The notes under the pieces: generated by a model
What the model was told of the DNA's origin: nothing
The model's input: the letters and a program-made list of their open reading frames with translations, nothing else
The model's database searches: none
Source: Billgrantia antri
GTDB lineage: Bacteria; Pseudomonadota; Gammaproteobacteria; Pseudomonadales; Halomonadaceae
Assembly (NCBI RefSeq): GCF_019430905.1
Contig: NZ_JAHYCA010000007.1
Span: 265,106 to 329,105 of the forward strand
Length of the DNA: 64,000 nt
Direction: 5' to 3'
Shown: in pieces, positions 50,509 through 60,057 of the stretch
Position numbering within the stretch: position 1 is the first letter of the stretch
How the letters are laid out: each line of letters opens with the position of its first letter
Translations under genes and position numbers: made by a program

Positions 50509-51387
50509 CTACTCCCTGCGCTGGGCGTCGGCGATGATGCGCCGGGGCTCCCAGTGAGCGATCGCCCAGGCCAGCTGCTCGTTCACGCTTGCCGTGTTCA
50601 GCGTATCGGGCGGGGCCTGGTCGAGAGCCACGAGGGCGCGATGGAGCAAGGGTCGCACCGCACCATCCTCGAGCGGCAGTGCCGGCGCCAGGTTCTGCTT
50701 GGACAGCTTCTGGCCTTCACGGTTGACGATCAAGGGCAGGTGGAGGTAGCGCGGTTCGGGCAGGCCCAGCGCCTGCTGCAACTGGCGCTGCCAGGGCGTG
50801 TTGTCGAGCAGGTCGTAGCCACGCACCACGTCGCTGATGCCCTGGTCGGCGTCGTCTACCACCACCGCAAGCTGGTAGGCCCACAGCCCATCCTTGCGTT
50901 TGAGCACCACGTCGCCGAGCTGGGCCGGGTCGAAGCGCTGCTCGCCGAACAGCCTGTCCTGCCAGATCACCGGGCGCAGGCCTAGATCGCTGCGCAGGCG
51001 CCAGGCCAGCGGCTGGTTCGGCTCGCACACGCCGTTGCGGCACCAGCCGGGATAGATCGGATAGCCGCGCCACTGCTTGCGTGAGCAGCTGCAGGCATAG
51101 GCCAGCCCTCGGGCCTTCAAGCGTTCCAGGGCGGCGGCATAGGCGGTGTCGCGGTCATGCTGCCAGAGCACCGGGCCGTCCCAATGCAGGCCGAAAGCCT
51201 CCAACTGGCGCAGGATCATGTCGGCTGCACCCGCCGGGCAGCGCGGCGTATCGATGTCCTCGATGCGCACGAGCCAATCGCCACCGGCGCGGCGGGCGTC
51301 AAGAAAGCTGGCCAGGGCCGCGATCAGTGAGCCGAAGTGCAGGGCGCCGGAAGGGGTTGGAGCAAAGCGGCCGCGATAGCCGATCAT
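50509..51387 (-). CDS. gluQ: Glutamyl-Q tRNA(Asp) synthetase
   Basis: The 292-residue enzyme is a shortened glutamyl-tRNA synthetase that adds glutamate to queuosine in tRNA-Asp. The HIGH-like motif is FAPTPSGALHFGSL, the zinc cysteines lie in CSCSR and YPGWCRNGVC, and the KMSKS-like motif is KLSKQ. It lacks the anticodon-binding domain, as the family does. I chose ATG 51387 (MIGYRGRFAPTPSG). The dksA-gluQ order is widely conserved. Confidence 0.95.
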   Translation of the reverse strand: MIGYRGRFAPTPSGALHFGSLIAALASFLDARRAGGDWLVRIEDIDTPRCPAGAADMILRQLEAFGLHWDGPVLWQHDRDTAYAAALERLKARGLAYACSCSRKQWRGYPIYPGWCRNGVCEPNQPLAWRLRSDLGLRPVIWQDRLFGEQRFDPAQLGDVVLKRKDGLWAYQLAVVVDDADQGISDVVRGYDLLDNTPWQRQLQQALGLPEPRYLHLPLIVNREGQKLSKQNLAPALPLEDGAVRPLLHRALVALDQAPPDTLNTASVNEQLAWAIAHWEPRRIIADAQRRE

Positions 51388-51418
51388 GGCAGGCTCCAGG
51401 CGAGGGTGGCCGACACGC

Positions 51419-51443
51419 AAACGGGCACCCAGCGGTGCCCGTT
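51419..51443 (-). terminator. Possible terminator between dksA and gluQ
   Basis: AACGGGCACC and GGTGCCCGTT arms pair, followed on the minus strand by only a short T run and GCG. It may lower read-through from dksA into gluQ-cbrA. Confidence 0.6.
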
Positions 51444-51474
51444 GCAGAGAAGAGCGAGACGTATCACGCCGGTA

Positions 51475-51912
51475 TCAGCCGCCGAGCTGTTTTTCCTTGA
51501 GCTCGGCCAGGGTCTTGCAGTCGACGCACAGGGTCGCGGTGGGGCGTGCCTCCAGGCGACGGATGCCGATCTCGACGCCGCAGGCCTCGCAGAAGCCGTA
51601 GTCGTCCTCATCGATTTTCTCGAGCGTCTCGTTGATCTTCTTGAGCAATTTGCGTTCGCGATCGCGGGTGCGCAGTTCCAGGCTGAAGCCCTCTTCCTGG
51701 GTGGCGCGATCCGCCGGATCGGCATAGTTGTTCGCCTCTTCCTGCAGATGACGCACCGTACGATCGACCTCTTCCATGAGCTCCTGTTTCCAGCCCAGCA
51801 GGATCTGTCGGAAGTGCTCAAGCTGCTGCTCGTTCATGTACTCTTCACCCGGCGCCGCCTCGTACGGGGTGAATCTTTTGGGCGCTTCCGTTTTCTTGTC
51901 TGCTACTGGCAT
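51475..51912 (-). CDS. dksA: RNA polymerase-binding transcription factor DksA
   Basis: The 145-residue factor works with ppGpp to retune transcription in starvation. The coiled coil carries the acidic tip DPADRATQEE, and the zinc finger is CEACG...CVDC near 108-132. Length and sequence are close to E. coli DksA. It begins the dksA-gluQ-cbrXAB block and is divergent from an aminotransferase gene. Confidence 0.98.
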   Translation of the reverse strand: MPVADKKTEAPKRFTPYEAAPGEEYMNEQQLEHFRQILLGWKQELMEEVDRTVRHLQEEANNYADPADRATQEEGFSLELRTRDRERKLLKKINETLEKIDEDDYGFCEACGVEIGIRRLEARPTATLCVDCKTLAELKEKQLGG

Positions 51913-52140
51913 GGGATTGCCTCATTACTTGAGTGACTGCTGATCAATACCCGCCGCAACATGGTGCAAGGTATCTCACGCCAAAGGCATGCTTGTTTAT
52001 CGGAATTCTCCGAGTTTTGCAATACCCGGTGGAATTGGCCGAGGCCTCCCAGCGACCTGAATCGATGGTATTGTTTTTTGACCGCCGAAAGGGGAAAAGT
52101 GCCCACCGGCGGTTATCTTTCTTGCGCTCAGGAGTATGCC

Positions 52141-53301
52141 ATGTCGTGGAATCCGCGCGTTGAACGCGTCGCGCCCTTCCGTGTGATGAGTCTGCTGGAA
52201 GCCGCCCAGGCGCGCGAGGCCGCCGGCCATGACGTCATTCATCTGGAGGTAGGCGAGCCCGACTTTGCCACCCCCGAGCCGGTAACGGCGGCCGGGAACG
52301 CAGCGCTGTCGGCAGGACACACCCGCTACAGTCCGGCCGCCGGCTTGCCGGCCCTGCGCGAAGCGATTTCCGGCCACTACCGCGAGCACTTCGGCGCCGA
52401 AGTCGACCCTCGGCGGATCCTGGTCACGCCTGGGGCTTCCGGGGCACTGCTGCTGGCCAGCCAACTGCTCGTCGGTCCGGGTGACCGAGTGCTGATGGCC
52501 GATCCCAACTACCCTTGCAACCGCCACTTCATGGCCCTGGCCGGCGCCGAAGTGGATACCGTCCCTGTCGGCCTGGAGAGCGGCTGGCAGCTAGACGCCG
52601 GCCTCGTCGCAAGCCACTGGCGCGATGATACCCGCCTGGCAATGCTTGCCACGCCGTCAAACCCCACCGGCCACATGCTTGATGCGGCACAGCTCAGGGC
52701 GGTCGCCGACACGGTGGCAGCACGTCGTGGCCATCTGCTGGTAGACGAGATCTACCAGGGCCTCAGCTACGACCTCGAGCCGCTGTCGGTGGCGTCGCTC
52801 ACTCCCGATGCCTTCGTGGTCAACAGCTTCTCCAAGTATTTCGGCATGACCGGCTGGCGCCTGGGCTGGCTGCTGGCGCCGCAGGAGGCCGTGGAGCCGC
52901 TGACCCGGTTGGCGCAGAACGTCTTCCTCGCCGCTCCCACCCCGGCCCAGCACGCGGCCCTGGCGGCGTTCACGCCCGAGTGCCGCGATATTCTCGAGCG
53001 CCGTCGCCGCGAGCTCGGGCGACGCCGCGACGCACTGCTGGCCGGTGTTGCCCGGCTGGGCCTGGCGCCGTCGCTGCCGCCCCAGGGCGCCTTCTACCTG
53101 TGGCTCGACATCTCGCGCTACAGCCGTGACAGCCAGGACTTCTGCCAGCGCCTGCTGGAGGAGGAGAACGTGGCGATCACCCCGGGGGTCGATTTCGCCG
53201 TGAGCGGAGGCGAGCACCATGTGCGTATGGCGTTTACCACCGGCGTTGCGCGCCTGGAGGAGGCGGTGAGCCGGCTCGAGCGCTTCCTGGCGCGGTTGTA
53301 G
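52141..53301 (+). CDS. Class I/II PLP-dependent aminotransferase
   Basis: The 386-residue fold-type I aminotransferase shows EVGEPDFATP near the start, TPGASGALLLA, TPSNPTGHML and the PLP lysine in NSFSKYFGMTGWRLGW, with the arginine segment HVRMAF at the end. The substrate cannot be assigned; aspartate, alanine or aromatic amino acids are possible. ATG 52141 has AGGAG seven bases upstream. sfsA follows after eight bases, an arrangement recalled from Pseudomonas. Confidence 0.92.
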   Translation: MSWNPRVERVAPFRVMSLLEAAQAREAAGHDVIHLEVGEPDFATPEPVTAAGNAALSAGHTRYSPAAGLPALREAISGHYREHFGAEVDPRRILVTPGASGALLLASQLLVGPGDRVLMADPNYPCNRHFMALAGAEVDTVPVGLESGWQLDAGLVASHWRDDTRLAMLATPSNPTGHMLDAAQLRAVADTVAARRGHLLVDEIYQGLSYDLEPLSVASLTPDAFVVNSFSKYFGMTGWRLGWLLAPQEAVEPLTRLAQNVFLAAPTPAQHAALAAFTPECRDILERRRRELGRRRDALLAGVARLGLAPSLPPQGAFYLWLDISRYSRDSQDFCQRLLEEENVAITPGVDFAVSGGEHHVRMAFTTGVARLEEAVSRLERFLARL

Positions 53302-53309
53302 GAGGCGAG

Positions 53310-54068
53310 ATGGACTATCCCTGCCTGGTTCCCGGCGTGTTGCTGCGTCGCTACAAGCGCTTTCTCGCCGACATACGCCTCGAGGACGGCCGCGAAGTGG
53401 TGGCGCATTGCCCCAATACCGGCTCTATGCGGGCAGTCAACGTGCCCGGCTGCCGCGTGTGGCTGGCGCCCAGCGACAACCCGGCACGCAAGCTGGCCTG
53501 GACCTGGGAGCTGATCGAGCTGACCCAGGCCGATGGCAGCGTGGCACTGGCCTCGGTGCATACCGGGCGCACCAATCGTATCGTCGAGGAGGCGCTGCGC
53601 GCGGGTCGGGTACCGGCGCTGGCCGGCTACGCCACGCTCAGGCGCGAGGCCAGGGTCGAGGGGGCGCGTCTCGACTTTTGCCTCGGCGATGCCGAGCGCG
53701 ACAGCGCCTACGTCGAGGTCAAGCAGGTAACGCTCAAAGAGCTCGATGGCCACGGCTACTTCCCCGATGCGGTCAGCGAGCGCGGCCGCAAGCACCTGCT
53801 GGCGCTGGCGGCCCTGGCCGAGCAGGGCCGGCGTGCGGTGCTGCTGTTCTGCGTGGCGCATACCGGCATCCGCGACGTGGCCCCGGCGGCGCATCTCGAT
53901 CCGGCCTACGCCGCTACCTTGAAGGCCGTGGTAGAGCGCGGAGTCGAGGTCATCGCGCACGGCTGCAAGGTCGGCTGGCATGATGGCAGTCCGGTGACGA
54001 TCGCGCTGGGCGAGCGTCTGCCGGTGTCACTCACTCGCCAAGTAGATGTTGCCCTCGGCATCGACTGA
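53310..54068 (+). CDS. sfsA: DNA/RNA nuclease SfsA
   Basis: The 252-residue protein is an SfsA family member, named for sugar fermentation stimulation in E. coli and later linked to nuclease activity. It has an OB-fold start (LLRRYKRFLADIRLEDG, HCPNTGSM) and a nuclease core with YVEVKQVTL and FPDAVSERGRKHL. Its last 42 bases overlap the convergent Rieske gene, which is unusual in size for convergent genes here. Confidence 0.95.
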   Translation: MDYPCLVPGVLLRRYKRFLADIRLEDGREVVAHCPNTGSMRAVNVPGCRVWLAPSDNPARKLAWTWELIELTQADGSVALASVHTGRTNRIVEEALRAGRVPALAGYATLRREARVEGARLDFCLGDAERDSAYVEVKQVTLKELDGHGYFPDAVSERGRKHLLALAALAEQGRRAVLLFCVAHTGIRDVAPAAHLDPAYAATLKAVVERGVEVIAHGCKVGWHDGSPVTIALGERLPVSLTRQVDVALGID

Positions 54069-54356
54069 GATCGGCAGCGGTTCCAGGGAGCGGCCCTGGC
54101 AGGGGCCGAACACGCATTCGCCGCTCTCCGGCAGGAACAGGGCGCCATGCATGCCGCACTGGATCAGCTCGCCGCCCGCTTCGAGAAAATCCCCTTCCGG
54201 CACGTTCAGCGGCACCAGCTGATGCGGACAACGATTGAGGTAGGCGCTGACGCGGCCGTGTACCTGAACGAGAAAGGCGTGACGGCCGTCGGGCAGCGTC
54301 AAGCCTCGCGAAGGCGAGGCATCCAACTGGGCAAGATGCGCGATGGCGTCGGACAT
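54027..54356 (-). CDS. Rieske [2Fe-2S] protein
   Basis: The 109-residue product is a small soluble Rieske ferredoxin. The cluster motifs are CPH at about 43-45 and CGMH about 25 residues later, with LFLPESGECVFGPCQGRSL behind. No membrane anchor or oxygenase domain is present. It precedes nothing it obviously partners with; the electron acceptor is unknown. It follows the DUF4426 gene by five bases. Confidence 0.9.
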   Translation of the reverse strand: MSDAIAHLAQLDASPSRGLTLPDGRHAFLVQVHGRVSAYLNRCPHQLVPLNVPEGDFLEAGGELIQCGMHGALFLPESGECVFGPCQGRSLEPLPISVDAEGNIYLASE

Positions 54357-54361
54357 CTTGC

Positions 54362-54823
54362 TCAGCGCTCGATATGGAAGCGCTGGATAAAGCTCACTTC
54401 GGCCGGCTCCTGGTTGCGGTCATAGCGCACATCGAGCGTGAAGTGCATCGGCTCGTCGTCGCGGATGCGAAACACCGCGATCTGCGACTGCGTGTCGCCG
54501 CTGCGCAGGGTGCGGAAGGAGAGCGGCGTGCGCTCGCTGCCCTGAACCTCGCCTACCGTGCCGCTGACCGATGCATTGACCGGGCGCAGCTCGCCGTCGA
54601 CCTCCTCGAGCACGCTGACATTGAGCAGTGCCATGGCTGGACTGCGCTGGATGCCATGGGCCTCGGCCACGGAATGGGGCAGAAAACTGGTGCTCACGGC
54701 GCTGTAGTGGATCTGATAGTCGCCCACCTGTTCGAACTGCTGGGCTTGTCCTGCCAACGGTAGCAGGCCCAGCAACAGCGCAATGGCCAGGGCACGATGG
54801 CGTGACACGATGCGTTTCAGCAT
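54362..54823 (-). CDS. DUF4426 family periplasmic protein
   Basis: The 153-residue precursor has a signal peptide (residues 1-27, ending AGQA) and a beta-rich domain with QVGDYQIHYSAVSTSFLPHSVA, typical of DUF4426. Function is unknown. The ATG has AAGGAG six bases upstream. A DUF4426 gene next to metW and metX is also found in Pseudomonas. Confidence 0.88.
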   Translation of the reverse strand: MLKRIVSRHRALAIALLLGLLPLAGQAQQFEQVGDYQIHYSAVSTSFLPHSVAEAHGIQRSPAMALLNVSVLEEVDGELRPVNASVSGTVGEVQGSERTPLSFRTLRSGDTQSQIAVFRIRDDEPMHFTLDVRYDRNQEPAEVSFIQRFHIER

Positions 54824-54860
54824 GGCGCTCTCCTTGAGCATGACGGTCGACGGCAGGGGG

Positions 54861-55466
54861 TCATTGGCGATTCTGGCGCTCGACGCGGAAGATCGCGATC
54901 TCGCCGAACAGGTTGGGCCATAGCCGTGTGGCCCAGTGTCCTTCATGATCGCCGATGCCCACGGCTCGGTCGGTGATGCGAAGCCCCTTCTCGCGGCACA
55001 GGTGCTCGAAGTCGTTGAAGGTCGACAGATGGATGTTGGGCGTATCGTACCAGGCGTGCGGCAGCGACTTGGAGACCGGCATGTAGCCGCGAATGCCAAG
55101 ATGCACCCGATGCCGCCAGTAGGCGAAGTTGGGGAAGGTGATGATGCACTCCCGGGCCACCCGCAGCATCTCGTCGAGCATGCGGTCGGGTCGGCGAAGC
55201 GCCTGCAATGCCTGGGTCATGACGACCAGGTCGTAGGCATCGTCCTCGAAGTTGACCAGCCCCTCGTCGAGGTTCTGCTCGAGCACGCTGACGCCCTTGG
55301 CGATGCAGGCGGTGATGCCTTCAGGGTCGATCTCCAGGCCATAGCCACTGACGCCCTTGTCACGCGCCAGGGCTTCCAGCAGGGTGCCGTCGCCGCAGGC
55401 CAGGTCGAGGATATGGGCGCCTTCGGGCACCCAGCGATGGATCAGCTCCAGATCGGCGCGCATCAT
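54861..55466 (-). CDS. metW: Methionine biosynthesis protein MetW
   Basis: The 201-residue protein has a class I methyltransferase fold ([15 protein letters not shown] near residue 20). In Pseudomonas-type bacteria MetW works with MetX and appears to be needed for its full activity. Segments [15 protein letters not shown] and [20 protein letters not shown] are typical. It overlaps metX by four bases. Confidence 0.95.
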   Translation of the reverse strand: MMRADLELIHRWVPEGAHILDLACGDGTLLEALARDKGVSGYGLEIDPEGITACIAKGVSVLEQNLDEGLVNFEDDAYDLVVMTQALQALRRPDRMLDEMLRVARECIITFPNFAYWRHRVHLGIRGYMPVSKSLPHAWYDTPNIHLSTFNDFEHLCREKGLRITDRAVGIGDHEGHWATRLWPNLFGEIAIFRVERQNRQ

Positions 55467-56620
55467 GCGGTCTCCTCCAGGCCCAGCTCACGGGCGGCGC
55501 GGGACATGAAGGCAGCGAATACCGCCTGGTAGCGTGGCTCCGGCAACAGGAAGGCGTCATGGCCGTGGGGCGAGTCGATATTGACGTAGCTCACCGGCTT
55601 GCCGGCACGGGTCAGGGCATTGGCCAGCTCGCGCGAGCGCGACGGCGGGAAGCGCCAGTCGCTGGTGAAGCTCACCACCAGGAACGGGCATTGGCTGGGG
55701 GCGACGGCTTCGGCCAGCACGCCGCCGTGCTCTGCCGCCGGGTCGAAGTAGTCCAAGGCCTTGGTCATCAGCAGGTAGGTGTTGGCGTCGAAGGTGGTGG
55801 AGAAGGTGTCGCCCTGGTAGCGCAGGTAGGACTCGACCTGAAACTCGACGTCATAGCCGAAGTTCAGGTCCTCGCTGCGCAGATCGCGGCCGAACTTGGT
55901 GCCCATGGCGTCTTCCGAGAGGTAGGTGATGTGCCCTACCATGCGCGCCAGCTTGAGGCCGCGGCGTGGCGCCGTGTCGTGCTCGGCGTACCAGCCCTCG
56001 TGGAAGTCGGGATCCGAGCGAATCGCCTGGCGTGCGACCTCGTTGAAAGCGATATTCTGTGCCGAGAGCTTGGGCGTGGCAGCGATGATCACGGCGTTGG
56101 CAACCCGCTCGGGATAGAGTCGGCACCACTGCAGTGCCTGCATGCCGCCCAGGCTGCCGCCGATCACTGCGGCGAAACGCTCGATGCCCAGGCGATCGGC
56201 CAGACGCGCCTGGCTGTGCACCCAGTCGCTCACCGTGACCATGGGAAAGTCGGGTCCCCACAGGCGTCCCGTGGCAGGGTTCATGCTGATCGGACCGGTG
56301 CTGCCGTGACAGCCCCCCAGGTTGTTCAGCGACACCACGAAGAAGCGGTTGGTATCGATGGACTTGCCCGGACCGATGTGAGCATCCCACCAGCCGGGTT
56401 TGCGCTCGTCGCTACCGTGATAACCGGCGGCGTGATGGTGGCCCGACAGGGCGTGGCAGATCAGTACCGCGTTGGAGCGTTCGGCATTGAGCGTGCCGTA
56501 GGTCTCGTAGACCAGATCATAGGCCGGCAGCGTCCTGCCGCAGGCCAGGGCCAGGGGGTCGTCGAAGTGCGCCGTCTGCGGCGTCACCAGGCCGACCGAG
56601 TCATCGGGGAACTCGGGCAT
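55463..56620 (-). CDS. metX: Homoserine O-succinyltransferase (MetX type)
   Basis: The 385-residue alpha/beta-hydrolase fold enzyme activates homoserine for methionine synthesis. The nucleophile serine is in [14 protein letters not shown], and the Asp and His lie in [10 protein letters not shown] and [10 protein letters not shown]. In gammaproteobacteria with metW the acyl donor is usually succinyl-CoA, which is assumed, not shown. It overlaps metW. Confidence 0.94.
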   Translation of the reverse strand: MPEFPDDSVGLVTPQTAHFDDPLALACGRTLPAYDLVYETYGTLNAERSNAVLICHALSGHHHAAGYHGSDERKPGWWDAHIGPGKSIDTNRFFVVSLNNLGGCHGSTGPISMNPATGRLWGPDFPMVTVSDWVHSQARLADRLGIERFAAVIGGSLGGMQALQWCRLYPERVANAVIIAATPKLSAQNIAFNEVARQAIRSDPDFHEGWYAEHDTAPRRGLKLARMVGHITYLSEDAMGTKFGRDLRSEDLNFGYDVEFQVESYLRYQGDTFSTTFDANTYLLMTKALDYFDPAAEHGGVLAEAVAPSQCPFLVVSFTSDWRFPPSRSRELANALTRAGKPVSYVNIDSPHGHDAFLLPEPRYQAVFAAFMSRAARELGLEETA

Positions 56621-56669
56621 GTGTCGTTCGGTGTCCAGTCGTTAGGGGTCGCCAGGAGCGGGCGGAGTC

Positions 56670-57260
56670 TTACAGGCCCACCAGAGCGCCGGCGATGCCG
56701 GCGGCACGCATCAGGGCGCCGACCACGATACCATCGATGAGGCTGATGGCGATGAAGACCACGATGGGCGACAGGTCGATCATGCCCAGCGGCGGAATGA
56801 CCCGGCGAACCGGTGCCATGATCGGTTCCACCAGCTGCATGACCAGCAGCGCCCCGGGGTGGCTGGCGTTGGGCGCGACCCAGCTCAGGATGATCATCAC
56901 GATCAGCGCGAAGAAGTAGATCTTGAGAATGGCATTGGCGATTGCCGCCACGGCGCCGATCGCCACCTGGGTGATGGGCGGCATGCCGAAGCCGGCGACC
57001 TGCAGAATCACTACCACGCTCACTGCCTTGAGCACGAAAGCGGCGGCGAGAGTCGCCATGTCGAAGCGCCCCATCACCGGGCCGAGGAAACCCTGGAAAG
57101 GCCGCACCACCGGCTGGGTAATCTTGACCACCGACTGGCTGATGGGGTTGTAGTAGTCGGCCTGGGACGCCTGCAGCAAAAAGCGCAGCATCAGCAGGAA
57201 CAGGTAGATGTTGATCAGGGTGTTAACCAGCAGCAGGCCGGCATTTCCCAGTTGGCCCAT
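56670..57260 (-). CDS. YggT family membrane protein
   Basis: The 196-residue protein has two YggT repeats with about five hydrophobic segments, each marked by the ...P...QPxxxPxRxxxP... pattern (NPISQSVVKITQPVVRPFQ; LVEPIMAPVRRVIPPLG). A role in membrane organisation or ion homeostasis has been proposed, but function is unsettled. It follows proC by about 60 bases, as in many gammaproteobacteria. Confidence 0.92.
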   Translation of the reverse strand: MGQLGNAGLLLVNTLINIYLFLLMLRFLLQASQADYYNPISQSVVKITQPVVRPFQGFLGPVMGRFDMATLAAAFVLKAVSVVVILQVAGFGMPPITQVAIGAVAAIANAILKIYFFALIVMIILSWVAPNASHPGALLVMQLVEPIMAPVRRVIPPLGMIDLSPIVVFIAISLIDGIVVGALMRAAGIAGALVGL

Positions 57261-57319
57261 GTGGGCTCCTCCCTATCGTCGAGACGATCGCCCGCGGTCG
57301 TCGCGAGCGATCAAAAAGA

Positions 57320-58144
57320 CTAACGCTTGTCGAGTTCTTCGGCCATCTCCTGTGCCCGGGCTGCACAGGCTTCCATGGCCTCGGCCATGATTTGGCGCAG
57401 TCCGGCCTGCTCCAGGTGCTCGATGGCACGTTCGGTAGTGCCTCCGGGTGACATCACGTTGCGCTTGAGCCGGTCCGGGGGGAACTCACTGCTCTGCGCC
57501 ATGCGGGCAGCCCCCAGGGCGGTCTGGATCGCGAGGCGTCGCGCCGTCTCGGCCGGCAGGCCGAGCTTGACGCCGGCTTCCTCCATGGCCTCGAACATCA
57601 GGAAGAAGTAGGCCGGGGCGCTGCCGGACACGGCGGTCACCGCGTCCAGTAGACCTTCCTGCTCCACCCATTCGGCAATCCCCACGGCCTCGAGCAACTC
57701 AGAAGCCAGAGAGCGCTGCTCGTTGCTTACTTCGGCGGTGGCGTAGAGGCCGGCGGCACCGGCGCCGACCAGCGAGGGGGTGTTGGGCATGCAGCGTACC
57801 AGCGGCAGACCGCCGCCCATCCACGCCTGCAGCGACTCGGCAGTCAGCCCGGCCGCCACCGAAATGACCAGTGGCCGCTGGCGCTGCAGGGTGTCACGCA
57901 GCCCCTCGCACACGCCGCGCATGATCTGCGGCTTGACCGCCAGCACCACGACATCGGCGTCGCGTATCGCTGTGGTGTTGTCGGTATCGGTATGGATACC
58001 GAAGCGTTCGCGCAGCGGCGCCAGCACGTCGTCGCTCGGCGAGGTGGCGGTGATGGCGGTGGCCGGATGGCCATTGTCGATCATTCCGCCGATGATGGCG
58101 CCGGCCATGTTGCCGGCGCCGATGAAGGTGACTCTGCTGGCCAT
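57320..58144 (-). CDS. proC: Pyrroline-5-carboxylate reductase
   Basis: The 274-residue NAD(P)H-dependent enzyme makes proline. The Rossmann motif is FIGAGNMAGAIIGG at 6-19, with MPNTPSLVGAGAAGLYA and VTAVSGSAPAYFFLMFEA in the catalytic part. ATG 58144 has AAGGA eight bases upstream. It follows yggS. Confidence 0.97.
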   Translation of the reverse strand: MASRVTFIGAGNMAGAIIGGMIDNGHPATAITATSPSDDVLAPLRERFGIHTDTDNTTAIRDADVVVLAVKPQIMRGVCEGLRDTLQRQRPLVISVAAGLTAESLQAWMGGGLPLVRCMPNTPSLVGAGAAGLYATAEVSNEQRSLASELLEAVGIAEWVEQEGLLDAVTAVSGSAPAYFFLMFEAMEEAGVKLGLPAETARRLAIQTALGAARMAQSSEFPPDRLKRNVMSPGGTTERAIEHLEQAGLRQIMAEAMEACAARAQEMAEELDKR

Positions 58145-58202
58145 TGCGATCCGTCCTTCTGCTGTAAATAGCGTCCGGCTCGCACCGGTACGCATGCGTC
58201 GT

Positions 58203-58913
58203 TCAACGATGCGATGTGTTGCGTGCACCGAAGATAGCCGTGCCCAGTCGCACCAGAGTGGCGCCCTCCTGCACGGCGGCCTCGAGGTCGTCGCTCATGC
58301 CCATCGACAGGGTGTCCAGCGGCGCCTCGGGGAAGCGCTTACGCAGCGCTTCCAGGGCCAAGCGCAGCCTTGCCAGGGGCTCGCGCTGGCTCGCCATGTC
58401 TGCGGCCGGGGCCGGAATGGTCATCAACCCACGCAGGCGCAGGCGCGGCATCGCGAGCACCGCGTTCGCCAGGCCCTCCAGCTCGTCGAAGGCAACCCCC
58501 GACTTGCTGGCTTCGTCGCTGACGTTGACCTGCAGGCAAACGTCGAGCGGCGCCAGGGCGTCAGGGCGCTGGTCGTTCAGACGCCGGGCAATCTTCTCGC
58601 GATCGATGCTGTGGACCCAGTCGAAGTGCTCGGCCACGGCCCGCGTCTTGTTGGCCTGCAGCGGGCCGATGAAATGCCAGACGATCCCCTCCAGGTCGGC
58701 CAGCTCGGCCTGCTTCTCCAGCGCCTCCTGAACATAGTTCTCGCCGAACTCGCGCTGGCCCAGCTGCCAGGCCTCACGGATCATGCCGGCCGGTTTGGTC
58801 TTGCTGACGGCAAGCAGTCGCGCTGCGTCGGCTGGGCGTCCGGCCGTGACCAGCGCCCGCGAGAGGCGTTCGCGAGCACTGGTCAGCGACTCGGAAAGCA
58901 TGGTATCCGTCAT
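58203..58913 (-). CDS. yggS: PLP homeostasis protein YggS/PLPBP
   Basis: The 236-residue single-domain PLP protein controls pyridoxal phosphate pools. The PLP lysine lies in LLAVSKTKP, and FGENYVQEALEK, HFIGPLQANK and SMGMSDDLEAAV are typical. The start is ATG 58913 or ATG 58901. It heads yggS-proC-yggT and is divergent from pilT, as in Pseudomonas. Confidence 0.95.
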   Translation of the reverse strand: MTDTMLSESLTSARERLSRALVTAGRPADAARLLAVSKTKPAGMIREAWQLGQREFGENYVQEALEKQAELADLEGIVWHFIGPLQANKTRAVAEHFDWVHSIDREKIARRLNDQRPDALAPLDVCLQVNVSDEASKSGVAFDELEGLANAVLAMPRLRLRGLMTIPAPAADMASQREPLARLRLALEALRKRFPEAPLDTLSMGMSDDLEAAVQEGATLVRLGTAIFGARNTSHR

Positions 58914-58991
58914 ATCAGCCACATGATCTCCGTCATGTCCGCAAGGTCTGTCATACTCGCTGGAACCTCTATCGGGGAGCTGGGGAATCGC

Positions 58992-60026
58992 ATGGATATT
59001 ACCGAACTGCTGGCGTTCTCGGCAAAGCAGAACGCCTCTGACCTGCACCTGTCGGCCGGATTGCCGCCGATGATTCGCGTCGACGGCGACATTCGTCGGC
59101 TCAACGTGCCCGCCATGGAGGACCGCGAGGTCCGCAAGCTGATCTACGACATCATGGGCGATCGGCAGCGGCGCGACTACGAGGAGTTCTTCGAGACCGA
59201 CTTCTCCTTTGAAGTGCCGGGCGTGGCACGCTTTCGTGTCAACGCCTTCAACCAGGCCCGCGGTGCTGGCGCGGTATTCCGCACCATCCCCAGCGAAGTG
59301 CTGACCATGGACGACCTGGAACTGGGTGAGGTCTTCCGCCGCCTGGCGCTGCTGCCACGCGGACTGGTGCTGGTCACTGGCCCCACCGGGTCGGGCAAGA
59401 GCACGACGCTGGCTGCGATGATCGACTATATCAACGATAACCGTTACGACCACATCCTCACCATCGAGGACCCGGTGGAATTCGTCCATCGCAGCAAGCG
59501 CTGCCTGATCAACCAGCGCGAGGTGCACCGCGACACGCACGGCTTCGCTCAGGCGCTGCGCAGCGCGCTGCGCGAGGATCCCGACGTGATACTGGTCGGC
59601 GAGATGCGCGATCTCGAGACCATCCGTCTGGCGCTGACGGCCGCCGAGACCGGCCACCTGGTGTTCGGCACCCTGCATACCACCTCGGCAGCCAAGACCA
59701 TCGACCGTATCATCGATGTCTTTCCCGGCGAGGAGAAGGCCATGGTGCGCTCGATGCTCTCGGAGTCGCTGCAGGCGGTCATCTCGCAAACGTTGCTCAA
59801 GCGCCGCAGCGGCGGCCGCGTGGCGGCCCACGAGATCCTCGTCGCCAATGCAGCGGTGCGCAACCTGATCCGTGAGGACAAGGTGGCGCAGATCTACTCG
59901 GCCATCCAGACCGGCGGCAATATCGGCATGCAAACCCTCGATGCCGCCCTCGCCAAGCTGGTGGCAGAAAACGTGGTCAATCGCGACGAGGCCCAAGCCC
60001 GTGCCAAGAGCGTGCTGACCAGCTGA
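58992..60026 (+). CDS. pilT: Type IV pilus retraction ATPase PilT
   Basis: The 344-residue hexameric ATPase drives pilus retraction for twitching and DNA uptake. Walker A GPTGSGKST is at 130-138, the Asp box TIEDPVEFVH and Walker B VGEMRDLETI follow, and the C-terminal AIRNLIRE-like motif (AAVRNLIRED) is present. ATG 58992 has GGGGA upstream. No pilin genes are in the window. Confidence 0.97.
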   Translation: MDITELLAFSAKQNASDLHLSAGLPPMIRVDGDIRRLNVPAMEDREVRKLIYDIMGDRQRRDYEEFFETDFSFEVPGVARFRVNAFNQARGAGAVFRTIPSEVLTMDDLELGEVFRRLALLPRGLVLVTGPTGSGKSTTLAAMIDYINDNRYDHILTIEDPVEFVHRSKRCLINQREVHRDTHGFAQALRSALREDPDVILVGEMRDLETIRLALTAAETGHLVFGTLHTTSAAKTIDRIIDVFPGEEKAMVRSMLSESLQAVISQTLLKRRSGGRVAAHEILVANAAVRNLIREDKVAQIYSAIQTGGNIGMQTLDAALAKLVAENVVNRDEAQARAKSVLTS

Positions 60027-60057
60027 GCGCCGAGACATCTGACAGGGGAGCGGAGAG

